Notes: generated by a model not told the origin, from the sequence alone. Counted from the stretch's first letter, positions 8,910 to 18,555 are shown. The stretch is 64,000 nucleotides of DNA from Scytonematopsis contorta HA4267-MV1 (GCA_019359035.1 JAHHIC010000087.1:1-64000); one strand, 5' to 3'. Translations and numbers: made by a program.

Positions 8910-9512
8910 ATGAACAAGTCAACTTCTAAAAAATTCTTTTTTTGGGCATCAACCGCAACATTTTTGGCATTTAGTGCCGGCTGTAATTCAGGACAACCTC
9001 CCCAAGCTGCAAACGAACAACCACAAGTCGCTTCTCCTGTAGTTCAACAAACACCTCAGCCCGTAAATCCTCCCGTAGTTCAACAAACAACACCTCAGCC
9101 CATAAATCCCCCTATTGCACAAGCTTCCAACCAAACGGTATCAAACGAAGTTTCACGGCTACTACAAACTAAGCAGTGTGCGAACTGTAATTTGGTTGGA
9201 GCTAATTTGCAAAATGCGGATTTAGAAGATGCCAATTTACAAGGTGCTAACTTACGGCAAGCAAATCTTCAGCAGGCAGATTTAGAGAAAGCTAACTTAC
9301 AGGGAGCTAATTTACAAGCAGCCAATCTGATTAATGCAAAACTAGAAAAGGCAAATTTACAGTCAGCAAATCTACAGCAAGCAAACCTTCAAAGAGCAGA
9401 CTTGGAAGATGCAAATCTAACTGGTGCTAATATCACGGGAGCAAATTTACAACGAACAGATACAGATTTTGATAATACGATTATGCCTGATGGGACTGTA
9501 AGACGGCGGTAA
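8910..9512 (+). CDS. pentapeptide-repeat lipoprotein
   Basis: 200 aa. The start at 8910 is preferred over the in-frame ATG at 8898 because GGAG at 8900-8903 is well placed for it. The signal peptide ends in lipobox FSAGC. A Pro/Gln-rich linker with a duplicated PVVQQTxPQP segment is followed by CANC (possible disulfide or metal pair) and about 17 pentapeptide units of the A(N/D)LQx type forming a right-handed quadrilateral beta-helix. The role is unknown; exported pentapeptide proteins are abundant in cyanobacteria. It ends in front of a 30-bp perfect palindrome likely to act as a terminator. Confidence 0.88.
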   Translation: MNKSTSKKFFFWASTATFLAFSAGCNSGQPPQAANEQPQVASPVVQQTPQPVNPPVVQQTTPQPINPPIAQASNQTVSNEVSRLLQTKQCANCNLVGANLQNADLEDANLQGANLRQANLQQADLEKANLQGANLQAANLINAKLEKANLQSANLQQANLQRADLEDANLTGANITGANLQRTDTDFDNTIMPDGTVRRR

Positions 9513-9530
9513 TTCGTAAAAAAATATAGA

Positions 9531-9560
9531 TATAAAGACGCGATATATCGCGTCTTTATA
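9531..9560. terminator. 30-bp perfect palindrome after the pentapeptide gene
   Basis: Left half is TATAAAGACGCGATA and the right half is its exact complement. It lies 18 bp after the stop codon. The stem with flanking A/T runs would work as a bidirectional terminator. It resembles the dispersed GTAGAGACGCGA palindromes of cyanobacteria. Confidence 0.6.
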
Positions 9561-9586
9561 ATATGTGAATAACCTTTTTAAATTTG

Positions 9587-9601
9587 TCACTTTTTGTTCA
9601 C
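9587..9601 (-). promoter_or_regulatory. GTGA-N7-GTGA direct-repeat box (site d)
   Basis: Minus-strand GTGAACAAAAAGTGA with 11-bp spacing. It abuts the broken end of the AI-2E remnant, so its original target gene may have been deleted. Confidence 0.45.
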
Positions 9602-9604
9602 TTT

Positions 9605-9863
9605 GATTTTGTAAATTAAAAAGTAAACTGAATAGAAATACAATAGTTACTGCAACAGTATGAGGTAAAAAATGCTCAATCCACTTCACTGGATAACTTA
9701 GTAAAAATGCTAAGACTCCTGCAAATATGAAAACGATAAGCACAGTGCCAAAATAAGCTAAGACTTGAATAATTGCCCAACCAAGCGCAAAAAGCAATAG
9801 ATAACGAATTAGTTTTGCATTATTCAAATTTTCCCAAAATCTTTTGATATTTGGTTCATTCAT
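9605..9863 (-). pseudogene. AI-2E family (UPF0118) transporter, N-terminal remnant
   Basis: Only the first 85 or so residues of an AI-2E-type permease remain: NAKLIRYLLLFALGWAIIQ, then FIFAGVLAFLLSYPVKWIE and TVAVTIVFLFSLL. A full protein is about 340-370 aa. The frame runs on to 9447 but its tail is not transporter-like and overlaps the pentapeptide gene. The 5' end and upstream flank (9804-9921) are copied at 17783-17890. Confidence 0.8.
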
Positions 9864-9950
9864 ATTTATTCAAATCTGAAATTATCGAGAGATGGTAATA
9901 ATAATAAAATATTAAGACTATGATTACCTGCTATTTAAATTGATTACTAA

Positions 9951-11426
9951 CTAATGATTTCCAAATAAGTGTTGTCGGTATTGATTCCAAAGCAACAATG
10001 GAATGCCTGCTAGTACAACTAAAACTCCAGTAATTGCCCCTATTCCCGTATACGCCAAGCTAGAATAAAGCAAATATCCGCAAATAAGGCAAAATAATAG
10101 TGGTGTCAAAGGGTAAAATGGCACTTGGAAAGGTCGAACTATATCATGGTCTTTTCTTCGCAACACAAATAATGAGATAGCAGAAAGTAAGAAAAAGAAC
10201 CAAAATACAGGTGCTGTAAAATCCACAATCGTTTCAAAACCTTTGCGAGTAATAGTGCCTAAAAAAACTAATACTAAAGAAGCAATTCCTTGGAGTAATA
10301 AGGCTTGAACGGGAGTTTCTTTTTGTTGTTGCCAACGTCCCATGAAACCGAACAAGGAAAAATCTTGTCCCAGAGCAAAGTTAGAACGGGCGCCTGTCAA
10401 AATTGTGGCGTTGATGGCGCCTAAAGTGCAAATCGCCACTAAAACACTGAGAAATAATGCTCCTGAAGTGCCTGCTGTCTTATCCATTAAAGCCGCGCCT
10501 ACAGCTTCAGACTTTGCCATTGCTGTTAATCCCAAACCTCGCAAATATGCAAGATTAATTAGTAAGTAAATAGTAGTGATAATGCCAATGCTCCAGAGCA
10601 GAGAACGCACCATGTTGCGTCGTCTATTTTTTATTTCTGCTGAAATATAAGCAGCTTCATTCCATCCACCGAAGGAAAGTAAGACGAATACCATTGCCAG
10701 TCCCCAGTTAGAGGAAGTAGAGGTCGTAGGGGCAGTATAGGGAGGGGGAGCGCTTGAGAAAATTCCAATTATGACTACTAAGAGTAAACCTAGTACTTTT
10801 GCAGGGGTGAGCAAATTCTGCGTCCATTTGCCAGGACATAAACCAAGAATATTCAAACCTGTTAGTAAGATAATTACCAGAGTTGCGTATATAGAAGATG
10901 AATAGACACCTCCGAGGGGCATTAACCCAGAAAAATAGTCTCCAAAAACAAACGCTAGCAAAACGATAGAACCAGTTTGAATCACTGTCATCCTTGCCCA
11001 AGCAAATAGAAAAGCAATTGGAAGCCCAAAAGCACGTTTCAAATAATAATAGGTTCCACCAATATCTGGGTAAGTTGTTGCTAGCTCTGCATAACACAGC
11101 GCTCCAACAAAAGAGACTACACCACCCAGCGACCACAGCAGCATCACAGCCATTTCACTCCCTGCATTCGCTGCTACAAACGCCGGAGTTTGAAAAATTC
11201 CTGCCCCAATCACAATACCAACAATTATTGCCACTGCGTCAAAAAGTGCTAGTGATGGTCTTTGTTGTGCAATTGGCACAATTGCTGCGCTTTCTTCTAC
11301 ACTACTATAGTGGCGTTTACTCACATGAACTCCTGTTTTTCTAGCACTTTTGACTAAAGAGCAAGCCTTATTTAGGTTATCCCGGAGGTAATGCTTCTGC
11401 TCTCCTATTTGATTCGCTAATTTCAT
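9951..11426 (-). CDS. APC-superfamily amino acid permease
   Basis: 491-aa transporter with about 12 TM helices. The first helix has the classic unwound APC motif GIVIGAGIFQTPAFVA, followed by the conserved loop CYAELATTYPDIGGTYYYLKRAFG. The C-terminus shows the usual RPFQVPFYPLTPLLF segment. The substrate cannot be assigned; amino acid or polyamine are typical. ATG 11426 is chosen over an upstream TTG (11435). The N-terminal 50 residues are a soluble extension before helix 1. Site e starts only 15 bp upstream of the start codon. Confidence 0.9.
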   Translation of the reverse strand: MKLANQIGEQKHYLRDNLNKACSLVKSARKTGVHVSKRHYSSVEESAAIVPIAQQRPSLALFDAVAIIVGIVIGAGIFQTPAFVAANAGSEMAVMLLWSLGGVVSFVGALCYAELATTYPDIGGTYYYLKRAFGLPIAFLFAWARMTVIQTGSIVLLAFVFGDYFSGLMPLGGVYSSSIYATLVIILLTGLNILGLCPGKWTQNLLTPAKVLGLLLVVIIGIFSSAPPPYTAPTTSTSSNWGLAMVFVLLSFGGWNEAAYISAEIKNRRRNMVRSLLWSIGIITTIYLLINLAYLRGLGLTAMAKSEAVGAALMDKTAGTSGALFLSVLVAICTLGAINATILTGARSNFALGQDFSLFGFMGRWQQQKETPVQALLLQGIASLVLVFLGTITRKGFETIVDFTAPVFWFFFLLSAISLFVLRRKDHDIVRPFQVPFYPLTPLLFCLICGYLLYSSLAYTGIGAITGVLVVLAGIPLLLWNQYRQHLFGNH

Positions 11427-11435
11427 GATTAACAA

Positions 11436-11761
11436 TGAATGTGAATGAAAAGTGATAAATAAGCTTGTAAACTCTCACTCACTCTATTCACTAATGCTTT
11501 AGAGTTATAATTTAACAGTCCAGCTTGCTGTAAACTCAAACTTTACAACAAGCGTTACAGGCTATTTTCCAACTAGAAGCAACACCCGCTCCTGCTATTA
11601 TCCGTCCATTGGAGGAGCCGATGCCACCTGAACAATAGTCATATTTTATTCACATTTATTTGTAATCATGAAAATAACGGCATTTAAATAATAACTGCCC
11701 GCTCAGGAGTGACAAAGGTGTCTGTTAATCTAATATTTATAAATTTTATGGTAATTTAGTT
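11436..11761. other. intergenic region with a possible C-terminal gene scrap
   Basis: 326 bp. A plus-strand open stretch 11534-11638 encodes 34 residues ending in [18 protein letters not shown] and a stop; it has no start codon and may be the tail of a lost gene. A TATAAT-like element lies near 11508. Site e is at the left edge. Confidence 0.3.
11441..11455 (+). promoter_or_regulatory. GTGA-N7-GTGA direct-repeat box (site e)
   Basis: GTGAATGAAAAGTGA, half-sites 11 bp apart, between the APC permease (minus) and the membrane protein/mgtE pair (plus). Confidence 0.5.
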
Positions 11762-12202
11762 ATGAATATTGAATTTTTAAATCGATTTTCTTGGTCGTCT
11801 ATATTGTTAATGTGTCTAGGTTACACTCTTATAGGATGGTATTTATCTGCTCATCACATTGTTTGGCTGGTAGGAATTTTTCTAGCATCAGTAGTTTTAT
11901 ATATAGCAAGTAAAACTAATCCTATACTCGAAAGTTTAATAAGTTTTTCTTCTCAAGGTTGGCTAGCTGTTTTATTTATCAGTTTTATTGCGAGTATATT
12001 AATTGCCTTAGCAGTAATTTGGTCGATGTTGTGGACTCTTATATTTATTCCACTTTCGACTACACTATTAGCTGAATTAGAAATACGTTTAGCAGGGTTT
12101 GATAAAACTGATACGTTTTGGATTTTAACATTTTTTGCTGCATTTGGTTTAATTGTGGGTGAAATTATTGACTTAGTATTACTACCAAGTATTAGGTACT
12201 AA
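11762..12202 (+). CDS. small integral membrane protein of unknown function
   Basis: 146 aa with about five hydrophobic helices (for example SSILLMCLGYTLIGWYL and WILTFFAAFGLIVGEIIDLV). No motif is recognised. It ends 42 bp before mgtE on the same strand, so a partner or helper role in cation transport is possible but is inferred from position only. Codon use matches its neighbours. Confidence 0.7.
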   Translation: MNIEFLNRFSWSSILLMCLGYTLIGWYLSAHHIVWLVGIFLASVVLYIASKTNPILESLISFSSQGWLAVLFISFIASILIALAVIWSMLWTLIFIPLSTTLLAELEIRLAGFDKTDTFWILTFFAAFGLIVGEIIDLVLLPSIRY

Positions 12203-12244
12203 TAAATGCAAACTTTCCTATTATTCTAATATAGAAGGTTTATC

Positions 12245-13642
12245 ATGACTCAGAATCCACCTTACTCTTCACGAAAACAAACTGTTTCCCAGCAAGAACT
12301 TGTAGAGTTAGTACATAAGCAATTAGAAGCGTTACTACAACAAGAAAACTTTCAGGGAGCAAAAACCCTGTTAATACCTGTACAGACTCCGGATATTGCA
12401 GAAGCGATTGAGAAATTACCGAAAAGTATGCAGGCTATAGCTTTTCGTTTGCTTTCCAAACAGGAGGCAATCGAAGTTTACGAATATTTTGACTCTAGTG
12501 TGCAGCAATCGTTAATGGCAGAATTTAAGCACCAAGAAGTTTTAGATATTGTCGATAAGATGGCACCGGATGATCGAGCGCGACTTTTTGATGAGTTACC
12601 AGCTTCATTAGTTCGGCGCTTACTAGAACAAATTAGCCCATCTGAACGGGAAGCTACGTCCCTACTGTTATGTTACAAACCTGGAACTGCTGGACGAATT
12701 ATGACTACAGAGTATCTTGCTGTCAAGGAGGATTTAACAGTCAGTCAAGCCATCGAACGAGTTCGCATTTTAGCTAGTATCACTGAAACTATTTACTACC
12801 TTTATGTCATTAATAGAGAGCGTTTTCTCACAGGTATTGTTTCGTTTAAAGACTTAATAATTGCAGATTCCTCCGAAAGGCTGGATAAAATTATGATGCG
12901 CGATGTAGTGTTTGTAGGTACACACACAGACCAAGAAGAAGTCGCGCAAATCATCCAACGCTACGACTTAGTAGCATTGCCTGTGGTAGATACAGAACAC
13001 CGCTTAGTTGGAATTGTGACTGTCGATGATGTCCTAGATATCTTGGAAAAAGAAGCCACTGAGGACATTTATGCTCAAGGTGGTATAGAAGCTAAAGGTG
13101 ATAAATATTTCCAAACTAATGTGCTAGCCGCTGCTCGCAAACGAGTTGTTTGGCTATTTGTTCTTTTAATTGCCAATACTGCCACCAGTGCGGTCATCAG
13201 CGCTCATGAGGATGTTTTACAACAAGTTGTTGCTTTAGCTGCTTTTATTCCTTTGTTGATTGATGCAGGTGGAAATGTTGGAGCGCAGTCTTCAACAGTG
13301 GTGATTCGGGGTTTGAATCTTAAGGAAGTTGGCGTCAAAAAAGCTTTGCAAGTCGTAACCCGTGAAACAATCACAGGAGGATTGCTAGGTGTGATGTTAG
13401 CAATAGCAGTGATTATTTGGGCTTATTTTCTTGAAGGTAGTTTGCCAATTGCAATTACTGTAGGACTTAGTTTACTAGCAATTACTGTCTTAGCTGCTGT
13501 ATCTGGTTCGGGTTTACCTTTTCTATTTGGTGCGCTTGGTTTAGACCCTGCCTTAATGTCGGCGCCATTTATTACTTCTGTTGTAGATGTTTTGGGTGTT
13601 TTAATTTACCTAATGCTAGCTAGAACAATTTTGCAACTTTAA
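12245..13642 (+). CDS. mgtE: magnesium transporter MgtE
   Basis: 465-aa Mg2+ channel/transporter. The N-terminal MgtE_N superhelix (about 15-140, including the DIVDKMAPDDRARLFDELP signature) is followed by MTTEYLAV and a pair of CBS domains (about 150-275, closing with LVGIVTVDDVLDILEKEATEDI). The C-terminal five-TM pore domain (about 295-465) includes PLLIDAGGNVGAQSSTVVIRG and ends as usual for the family. CBS and N domains normally gate the pore by cytosolic Mg2+. All expected parts are present. An SD-like AGAAGG is just upstream of the ATG. Confidence 0.95.
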   Translation: MTQNPPYSSRKQTVSQQELVELVHKQLEALLQQENFQGAKTLLIPVQTPDIAEAIEKLPKSMQAIAFRLLSKQEAIEVYEYFDSSVQQSLMAEFKHQEVLDIVDKMAPDDRARLFDELPASLVRRLLEQISPSEREATSLLLCYKPGTAGRIMTTEYLAVKEDLTVSQAIERVRILASITETIYYLYVINRERFLTGIVSFKDLIIADSSERLDKIMMRDVVFVGTHTDQEEVAQIIQRYDLVALPVVDTEHRLVGIVTVDDVLDILEKEATEDIYAQGGIEAKGDKYFQTNVLAAARKRVVWLFVLLIANTATSAVISAHEDVLQQVVALAAFIPLLIDAGGNVGAQSSTVVIRGLNLKEVGVKKALQVVTRETITGGLLGVMLAIAVIIWAYFLEGSLPIAITVGLSLLAITVLAAVSGSGLPFLFGALGLDPALMSAPFITSVVDVLGVLIYLMLARTILQL

Positions 13643-13717
13643 GCTAGCTGTAGCCTAATTGAAATTTTTCTTAGTGGTTTGCAAAGTGTTGGCTCGTAAT
13701 TTACCCGCTCCAACTCA

Positions 13718-13915
13718 TCATAATTCAGGTAAATACTGAACTTGCTCTCTTGTTAATCCTTTGGCATAAACGCGACGATTCGTATCATCTACACGACAGG
13801 GGGCAGTTGGTAGTAATACATGCTTACCTTTTACCCAAAAAGCTGTGTCTACAACTAAATAACGTTTAAAAGTGACTGCTGCATTGCTGCCAGCAAGTTG
13901 AAAAATAGAAGTATC
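13718..13915 (-). pseudogene. PRC-barrel protein, C-terminal fragment
   Basis: About 65 residues of a PRC-barrel domain in one frame, without a start: RYLVVDTAFWVKGKHVLLP then VDDTNRRVYAKGLTREQVQYLPEL and stop. Full cyanobacterial members carry this module near the N-terminus of about 200-300 aa proteins, so this is a leftover. It faces away from mgtE. Confidence 0.75.
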
Positions 13916-14028
13916 AGTAAGTAACTAAAAAAGTAACTTACTGATTCTGTCGATAGGTACTATCCAACCAGCTGCTATTACAACCGGACTTCGCATTAAT
14001 AGACTTCCCATATTTCATCTCTGTTAAA

Positions 14029-14178
14029 TTAACCTTGGCGTGATGCTTGTGCGCGTCGATTTATTTCATTCCAGTTGACTACATTCCACCAATTATTTAA
14101 ATAGTCAGCACGACGATTTTGGTATCTCAAATAGTAAGCATGTTCCCACACGTCGTTGCCCATGATTGGATATAATCA
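14029..14178 (-). pseudogene. Fe/Mn superoxide dismutase, C-terminal fragment
   Basis: One frame encodes the SOD C-terminal signature: [19 protein letters not shown], then [15 protein letters not shown] and stop. D and H of DVWEHAYY are two of the four metal ligands. The N-terminal half with the other ligands is gone, and stop codons appear immediately upstream. This is a relic of a deleted sod gene. Confidence 0.85.
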
Positions 14179-14261
14179 TATTGTGTTGCGAAATGTTAAA
14201 ATTACTATTTAGACAATGACAACAAACAATTAGGTTCATTCAGTATTTCTTAAGAGGCAAA

Positions 14262-14795
14262 ATGGTTTCTGCTCAACTCCAACGTGCTATTGGTATATTT
14301 TCCTACCGTCAAAATGTAGTACAAGCATTTGACGAGCTTAGAAGTAATGGCTTTCCTATGAATAAGATTTCTGTAATCACCAAAAAAGCTGAAGATGAGC
14401 AACTTGACAATACTGACACGAGTGAAAGTAATATTACTCCATCAGAAGGCGCAGCAATGGGTGCATTAGCAAGTGCTAAAACAGCAGGTTTACTTACCTT
14501 GGTTGCGGGTCTAGGTATTTTGCTAATTCCAGGCTTTGGTCCAGCGTTGGCTGTTGAGTCTGTTTTAGTGACTCTTTTAGGAAGTGGAGCTAGTGCAACT
14601 GCTGGCGGTCTAATTGGCGCACTTAGGGGTTGGTTTCTTCCTGAAGAAGCTGCTCAACTTTATAACGACCGAGTATTCCAAGGAGAATATTTAGTAACAA
14701 TAGAAGGAACAGAGGACGATATGCGTCGTGCCCAATCAGTTCTTAATCGTTGGGGTATTCAGGAGTGGCGTGTTTTTGATATTCCTAAAAGTTAA
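14262..14795 (+). CDS. general stress protein (YflT/GSP17M-like domain)
   Basis: 177 aa. The N-terminal AIGIFSYRQNVVQAFDELRSNGF and C-terminal GEYLVTIEGTEDDMRRAQSVLNRWGI form the alpha/beta fold of heat-induced YflT / general stress 17M proteins. They flank a glycine-rich hydrophobic hairpin (about 65-120, MGALASAKTAGLLTLVAGLG) that probably inserts in a membrane. Such proteins are often mis-annotated as histidine kinases in cyanobacteria, but there are no kinase motifs. SD AAGAGG precedes the ATG. trkA begins about 55 bp downstream. Confidence 0.78.
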   Translation: MVSAQLQRAIGIFSYRQNVVQAFDELRSNGFPMNKISVITKKAEDEQLDNTDTSESNITPSEGAAMGALASAKTAGLLTLVAGLGILLIPGFGPALAVESVLVTLLGSGASATAGGLIGALRGWFLPEEAAQLYNDRVFQGEYLVTIEGTEDDMRRAQSVLNRWGIQEWRVFDIPKS

Positions 14796-14849
14796 AGCGT
14801 TAACTAGATATATAGTGAAGTAGGAAGTCGAAGAGTGTCAGGAGCAGCC

Positions 14850-15527
14850 ATGTACGTGCTAATCGGTGGAGCAGGCTTGGTAGGGCTAAGTTTGGCTCAA
14901 AAATTGGTAGAATTAGGGCATACTGTCGCCGTTATTGACATTGATCCTAATGCTTGTCACTATGCACGTGAACAAGTAGGAGTAATGGCTTTTGAAGGAA
15001 GTGCAGTTAGTACAGAAGTTTTGTTAGAAGCTGGAATTCGTAAAGCTGATGCCTTAACAGCTGTTCTCCGCAGTGATGCTTTAAACTTGGCGATGGTGAC
15101 TCTTGCTAAATACTATGGTGTCACTCATATTATAAGTCGGATGCTTCATCCCGATTTTGCTGAACCGTTGCGTTTGGTTGGAGCCAATCATATTATCAGT
15201 ACTGTTGATTTGGCGGTAAACACGATGGTAAATGCCATTGAGTATCCGCAAGTTGAATCAATGATGCATTTTGAGCAAGGACAGATTGAGGTTTTGAAAC
15301 TTTCTATCCCAAACAACTGCGACGTTATTGGTCGTAGCGTTGCCGAAATTGCTCAGGATTCCCGTTTTCCCAATGGTTCTCTAATTATTGGCTATCAATC
15401 TCATCCGCATGAAGATTTAACGATTCCTAACGGTAGTACAGTACTGACGCTTAGTTCAGTTGTACTAATTGCAACAAAACCTGGCTCCATACATCAAGTT
15501 ATTGATTTTATCGGAGGTTGTAAATAA
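14850..15527 (+). CDS. trkA: TrkA-type NAD-binding potassium regulator
   Basis: 225-aa cytosolic regulator of TrkH/Ktr-type K+ channels. RCK_N Rossmann domain: MYVLIGGAGLVGLSLAQKL with the nucleotide glycine motif GGAGLVG, then acidic VIDIDP at the end of strand 2. RCK_C domain begins about residue 135 (EVLKLSIPNNCDVIGRSVAEI). ATG 14850 is chosen over GTG 14835 because AGGAG lies just before it. The matching TrkH gene is 6.3 kb downstream at 21841 rather than adjacent, which fits the rearranged state of the island. The DUF3124 lipoprotein starts 5 bp after its stop, so they are probably co-transcribed. Confidence 0.9.
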   Translation: MYVLIGGAGLVGLSLAQKLVELGHTVAVIDIDPNACHYAREQVGVMAFEGSAVSTEVLLEAGIRKADALTAVLRSDALNLAMVTLAKYYGVTHIISRMLHPDFAEPLRLVGANHIISTVDLAVNTMVNAIEYPQVESMMHFEQGQIEVLKLSIPNNCDVIGRSVAEIAQDSRFPNGSLIIGYQSHPHEDLTIPNGSTVLTLSSVVLIATKPGSIHQVIDFIGGCK

Positions 15528-15532
15528 ACTTA

Positions 15533-16102
15533 ATGAAGCTGTACACACATTTTTTTTTATTTATTGCGTTTATTTTTCTTGCATCTTGCACATCAGACAA
15601 TTCACTCAAGTCAGAATCAAATACTAATCAAATAAATCCATCTCAAAAGGTGGTGATTTTAGATAAAAATTTTAAGGCAGCAATAGGTCAAACTATTTAT
15701 GTACCCATCTATTCTTATATTAATCACTCTGATCAAAAAAAACCTTTAAATTTAGCAGCTACGCTTAGTATTCGTAATACAGATTTGAATCGGCCTATGA
15801 TTATTACTTCTGTGCGTTACTACGGTTCAACTGGTAAATTAGTTAATCAGTATTTGAAGCAAGCTATTCAACTCGAACCATTAGCTTCTACAGATTTTTT
15901 TGTGCAAAGAAGTGATATTAGTGGAGGTTTAGGAGCAAATTTTATTGTCGAGTGGGTAGCTCAAACTGAAATTACTGAACCGATAGTGGAGGCTATTATG
16001 ATTGCTACTGAATTTCAGCAAGGAGTTTCTTTTATTAGTCCTGGTAAGGTAATCAAAACTCAAAAAAACAATAATAGTTTATCGACAAAACCGAGTTCTT
16101 AA
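15533..16102 (+). CDS. DUF3124 lipoprotein
   Basis: 189 aa. A signal peptide with lipobox FLASC (Cys about residue 19) marks a lipoprotein. The rest matches the DUF3124 pattern: QTIYVPIYSYINHSD, LSIRNTDLNRPMIITSVRYY, LEPLASTDFFVQRSDISGGLGANFIVEW. The function of DUF3124 is unknown. It begins 5 bp after trkA and converges on the antiporter gene. Confidence 0.85.
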   Translation: MKLYTHFFLFIAFIFLASCTSDNSLKSESNTNQINPSQKVVILDKNFKAAIGQTIYVPIYSYINHSDQKKPLNLAATLSIRNTDLNRPMIITSVRYYGSTGKLVNQYLKQAIQLEPLASTDFFVQRSDISGGLGANFIVEWVAQTEITEPIVEAIMIATEFQQGVSFISPGKVIKTQKNNNSLSTKPSS

Positions 16103-16109
16103 TCAGCGA

Positions 16110-17663
16110 TTAATCATCTTCTAGCTTCAGCAATTGCTCATCAATTTTTTGAAGCCGTCCACGCGCGATTTCTTCTAAGAGAATTCGTTTGCGTATTGCC
16201 TCGTTTAGTGCAGCTTTCTCTGCCAGTAGCAATCGACGACGAATAGCATCAAGTTTTTTGTATTCTCCACTTTTGGTATCATATTCATCTGGGCGCCGCC
16301 GATTATATAATTCTCGCAATGCCTTTTCTGCACTTGCTATTTGCACTTGGTAAGCTGAACGCATTTCTTCATACACAGCTTTTGGTAATACGCCTGTTTT
16401 CAATAGCGTATCTAATTCATCTTGCGCTGCTTTAGCTGTAATTAATTGGGCTTGCAATTGTTCAACCTGTTGCTGTGCCTCTGAAAATTTAGATAAGTTT
16501 AAGCGTTTTACTAACCAAGGTAAGCTTAACCCCTGCCCCACTAATGATAATAGTACACAGCCAAAAACTAAAGCGATTAGACTTTCTCGCCCTGATAGTG
16601 TGGTGGGTAAGCTTAACGCTAGAGCCATTGAAAGCGAACCTTTGATATTGCCTAAAAATAGTAAATGTTGCCAGCGCACTGGAATTGGACGGTCAAAGAG
16701 ACGCACCATACCTAGCAGGGGATAGACTGTAATAACTCGTCCGGCTTGATACGCCAAAACTGCAAGTAGAATAGCAGGTAAAGTCCTCCAAAGCGTCACC
16801 AAGTTAATTTCTACACCAATCAATAGAAAAATGAAGGTGTTGACAGTAAAACTGGCATATTCCCAGAAACTTAATAAGGTAATGCGACTAGAAGCAGAAG
16901 TATTGCCAAGCCCTAAATTGCCAAAAATTAATCCAGCTACAACTACAGCTACAGCACCTGATACACCTATAAATTGCCCAACCTGAAAAGTTCCTAATGC
17001 AACTGCAACAGTTAGTAAAAGACTGCTAAGGGGATCATCTAAACGGTCAAATATAGGTATACTCAAGTAGCCCAAGACTAACCCAACGAGGCAACCCCCT
17101 AGAGAGATAAATAGTAGTTGCTGGACTCCTTCTAGGAACGTAAGCGAACCTGTCGAATATACCTGTAAAATTAGGTTGAACGAAACTAAGGCTGCGGCAT
17201 CATTAAAAAGAGTTTCTCCTTCAACAATAGTGGAAAGCCGTGATGGTACTGGTATTTCTTTGAAGACGGCAATCATGGAAACTGTATCAGTGTTTGCTAG
17301 AATTACTCCTATAAATAGAGCGGGTATCCAAGCTAGTCCTAACCACAATTTCAACAGGACGGCAATAATAGCACTAGAAAACACAGCTCCTGGTCCTGCT
17401 AGCAGGGCAATTGGTTTAAACGTACTGCGTAGACGCCGGATATCTGTATTGATGCCAGCTTCAAATACGAGAATTGGTAGAAAAAGATTTAAAACAAGGA
17501 TTGGGTCTAAACCAATGCGGCGAGACAATAGCTCAGTAATTGGCAAACCTGCCAATACTAAACCTGTAACATAGGGAACACGAAGACGCCGTGTAATCAG
17601 GGCAACACCTGTGGCTAGGAGCAGGAGAATAATTGAAACAGTGATTAAGGAAGCAACATCCAC
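16110..17663 (-). CDS. Na+/H+ antiporter (CPA1/NhaP type)
   Basis: 517 aa. About 12 TM helices in residues 1-390, with the CPA1 motifs ANTDTVSMIAVF (helix with the TD pair) and ETLFNDAAALVSFNLIL (the ND cation-binding pair). A long charged cytosolic tail (about 395-517) is coiled-coil-like and rich in Glu, Lys and Arg; such tails regulate plant and cyanobacterial NhaP-type exchangers. Role: extrusion of Na+ (or K+) against H+ across the plasma membrane. It converges with the DUF3124 gene with 7 bp between stops. The start overlaps a typical TTG/GTG-rich region; ATG is taken at 17663. Confidence 0.92.
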   Translation of the reverse strand: MDVASLITVSIILLLLATGVALITRRLRVPYVTGLVLAGLPITELLSRRIGLDPILVLNLFLPILVFEAGINTDIRRLRSTFKPIALLAGPGAVFSSAIIAVLLKLWLGLAWIPALFIGVILANTDTVSMIAVFKEIPVPSRLSTIVEGETLFNDAAALVSFNLILQVYSTGSLTFLEGVQQLLFISLGGCLVGLVLGYLSIPIFDRLDDPLSSLLLTVAVALGTFQVGQFIGVSGAVAVVVAGLIFGNLGLGNTSASSRITLLSFWEYASFTVNTFIFLLIGVEINLVTLWRTLPAILLAVLAYQAGRVITVYPLLGMVRLFDRPIPVRWQHLLFLGNIKGSLSMALALSLPTTLSGRESLIALVFGCVLLSLVGQGLSLPWLVKRLNLSKFSEAQQQVEQLQAQLITAKAAQDELDTLLKTGVLPKAVYEEMRSAYQVQIASAEKALRELYNRRRPDEYDTKSGEYKKLDAIRRRLLLAEKAALNEAIRKRILLEEIARGRLQKIDEQLLKLEDD

Positions 17664-18555
17664 TTTAGTTTTATAAATTTGTTTTAACTACTTGTGATTT
17701 GCAGTATTGCGAAACCATACAAAATATAATATCATTTCGCAACCTCCAATTCATCAAATTTAGCTTTTAACGGGAACATATTAATTAGTTTTGCATTATT
17801 CAAGCTTTCCCAAAATCTTTTAATATTTGGTTAATTCATATTTACTCAAATCTAAAATTATCTAAGTCGGTAATAAAACATTAAGACTATGTGGAATAGT
17901 ACTCAAAGACTTTGATTTGTTGATAAATTTTATTGTGGTATGTCTCCAACCCTGTCGTTATGCGATAGGAACTTGATAGAAGTATTTTGCCAGTTTCAAT
18001 AGTCGCTTTTAGTTGCTTAGACTAATCAATTAATAAAACTTTTACATCTAGCTTACGGAATGCTACAACGTAACCAAGTTATCTAAAGTAGTATGCCTTC
18101 TGATAGAAGTATATCTGTTTAACGAACTTTTGCGACTGGCACCTGAAGATACTTGATTATCTAGTTATTGCAAGCCGTGTATCATTATTTTTATAAATAA
18201 ACTAGTAGGGTGCGTATTTAACGCTGTTAAGTCATTCTTTTAAAAAAGAAACATGCGTTATAAGGATAATTTCTCAACTCGTCGCTTATATTGCTTGTAT
18301 ACAGGTGAAAACAAAAACTTAAAAAATTAATCCTCATGTTCATTCTATCCTGCATGATGTTGGCTTATTACTTCATGTCCCAGGTGTAATGGCACTTGCC
18401 TCTTTGCCTGTGTGTCTATGGTTTAGAGAATATTATGCAGTTTGGGGATTTTTGATAACTGCGCTTTCTTCTTTACTTATTGGTCAGTTGTTATATCGTA
18501 GCTTTCAGCAATTGCAAGATAATTTAGGTAGCAAACAGTATTATGAAATTTTATT
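17664..18555. other. mosaic of collapsed duplicate fragments, no intact gene
   Basis: Four stretches match other parts of the window in the same strand and order. 17783-17890 matches 9804-9921 (AI-2E 5' end and flank). 17905-18172 matches 20616-20883 (5' end and upstream of the sorbosone dehydrogenase). 18259-18508 matches 21793-22044 (trkH leader and first 68 codons). 18509-18552 matches 24252-24296 (inside the kinase-like gene). By eye all are roughly 85-95 percent identical. The remaining bases are unassigned. Confidence 0.85.

Larger units (their letters stand above)
13643..14261. other. decayed region between mgtE and the stress protein
   Basis: 619 bp holding only the PRC-barrel and superoxide dismutase fragments, both minus strand, in otherwise AT-rich sequence. 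No intact gene. Confidence 0.7.

Noticed and set aside
14262-14795. Histidine kinase label for the stress protein
   Set aside because: No HisKA or HATPase motifs; only the YflT-like domain and hydrophobic hairpin are seen.
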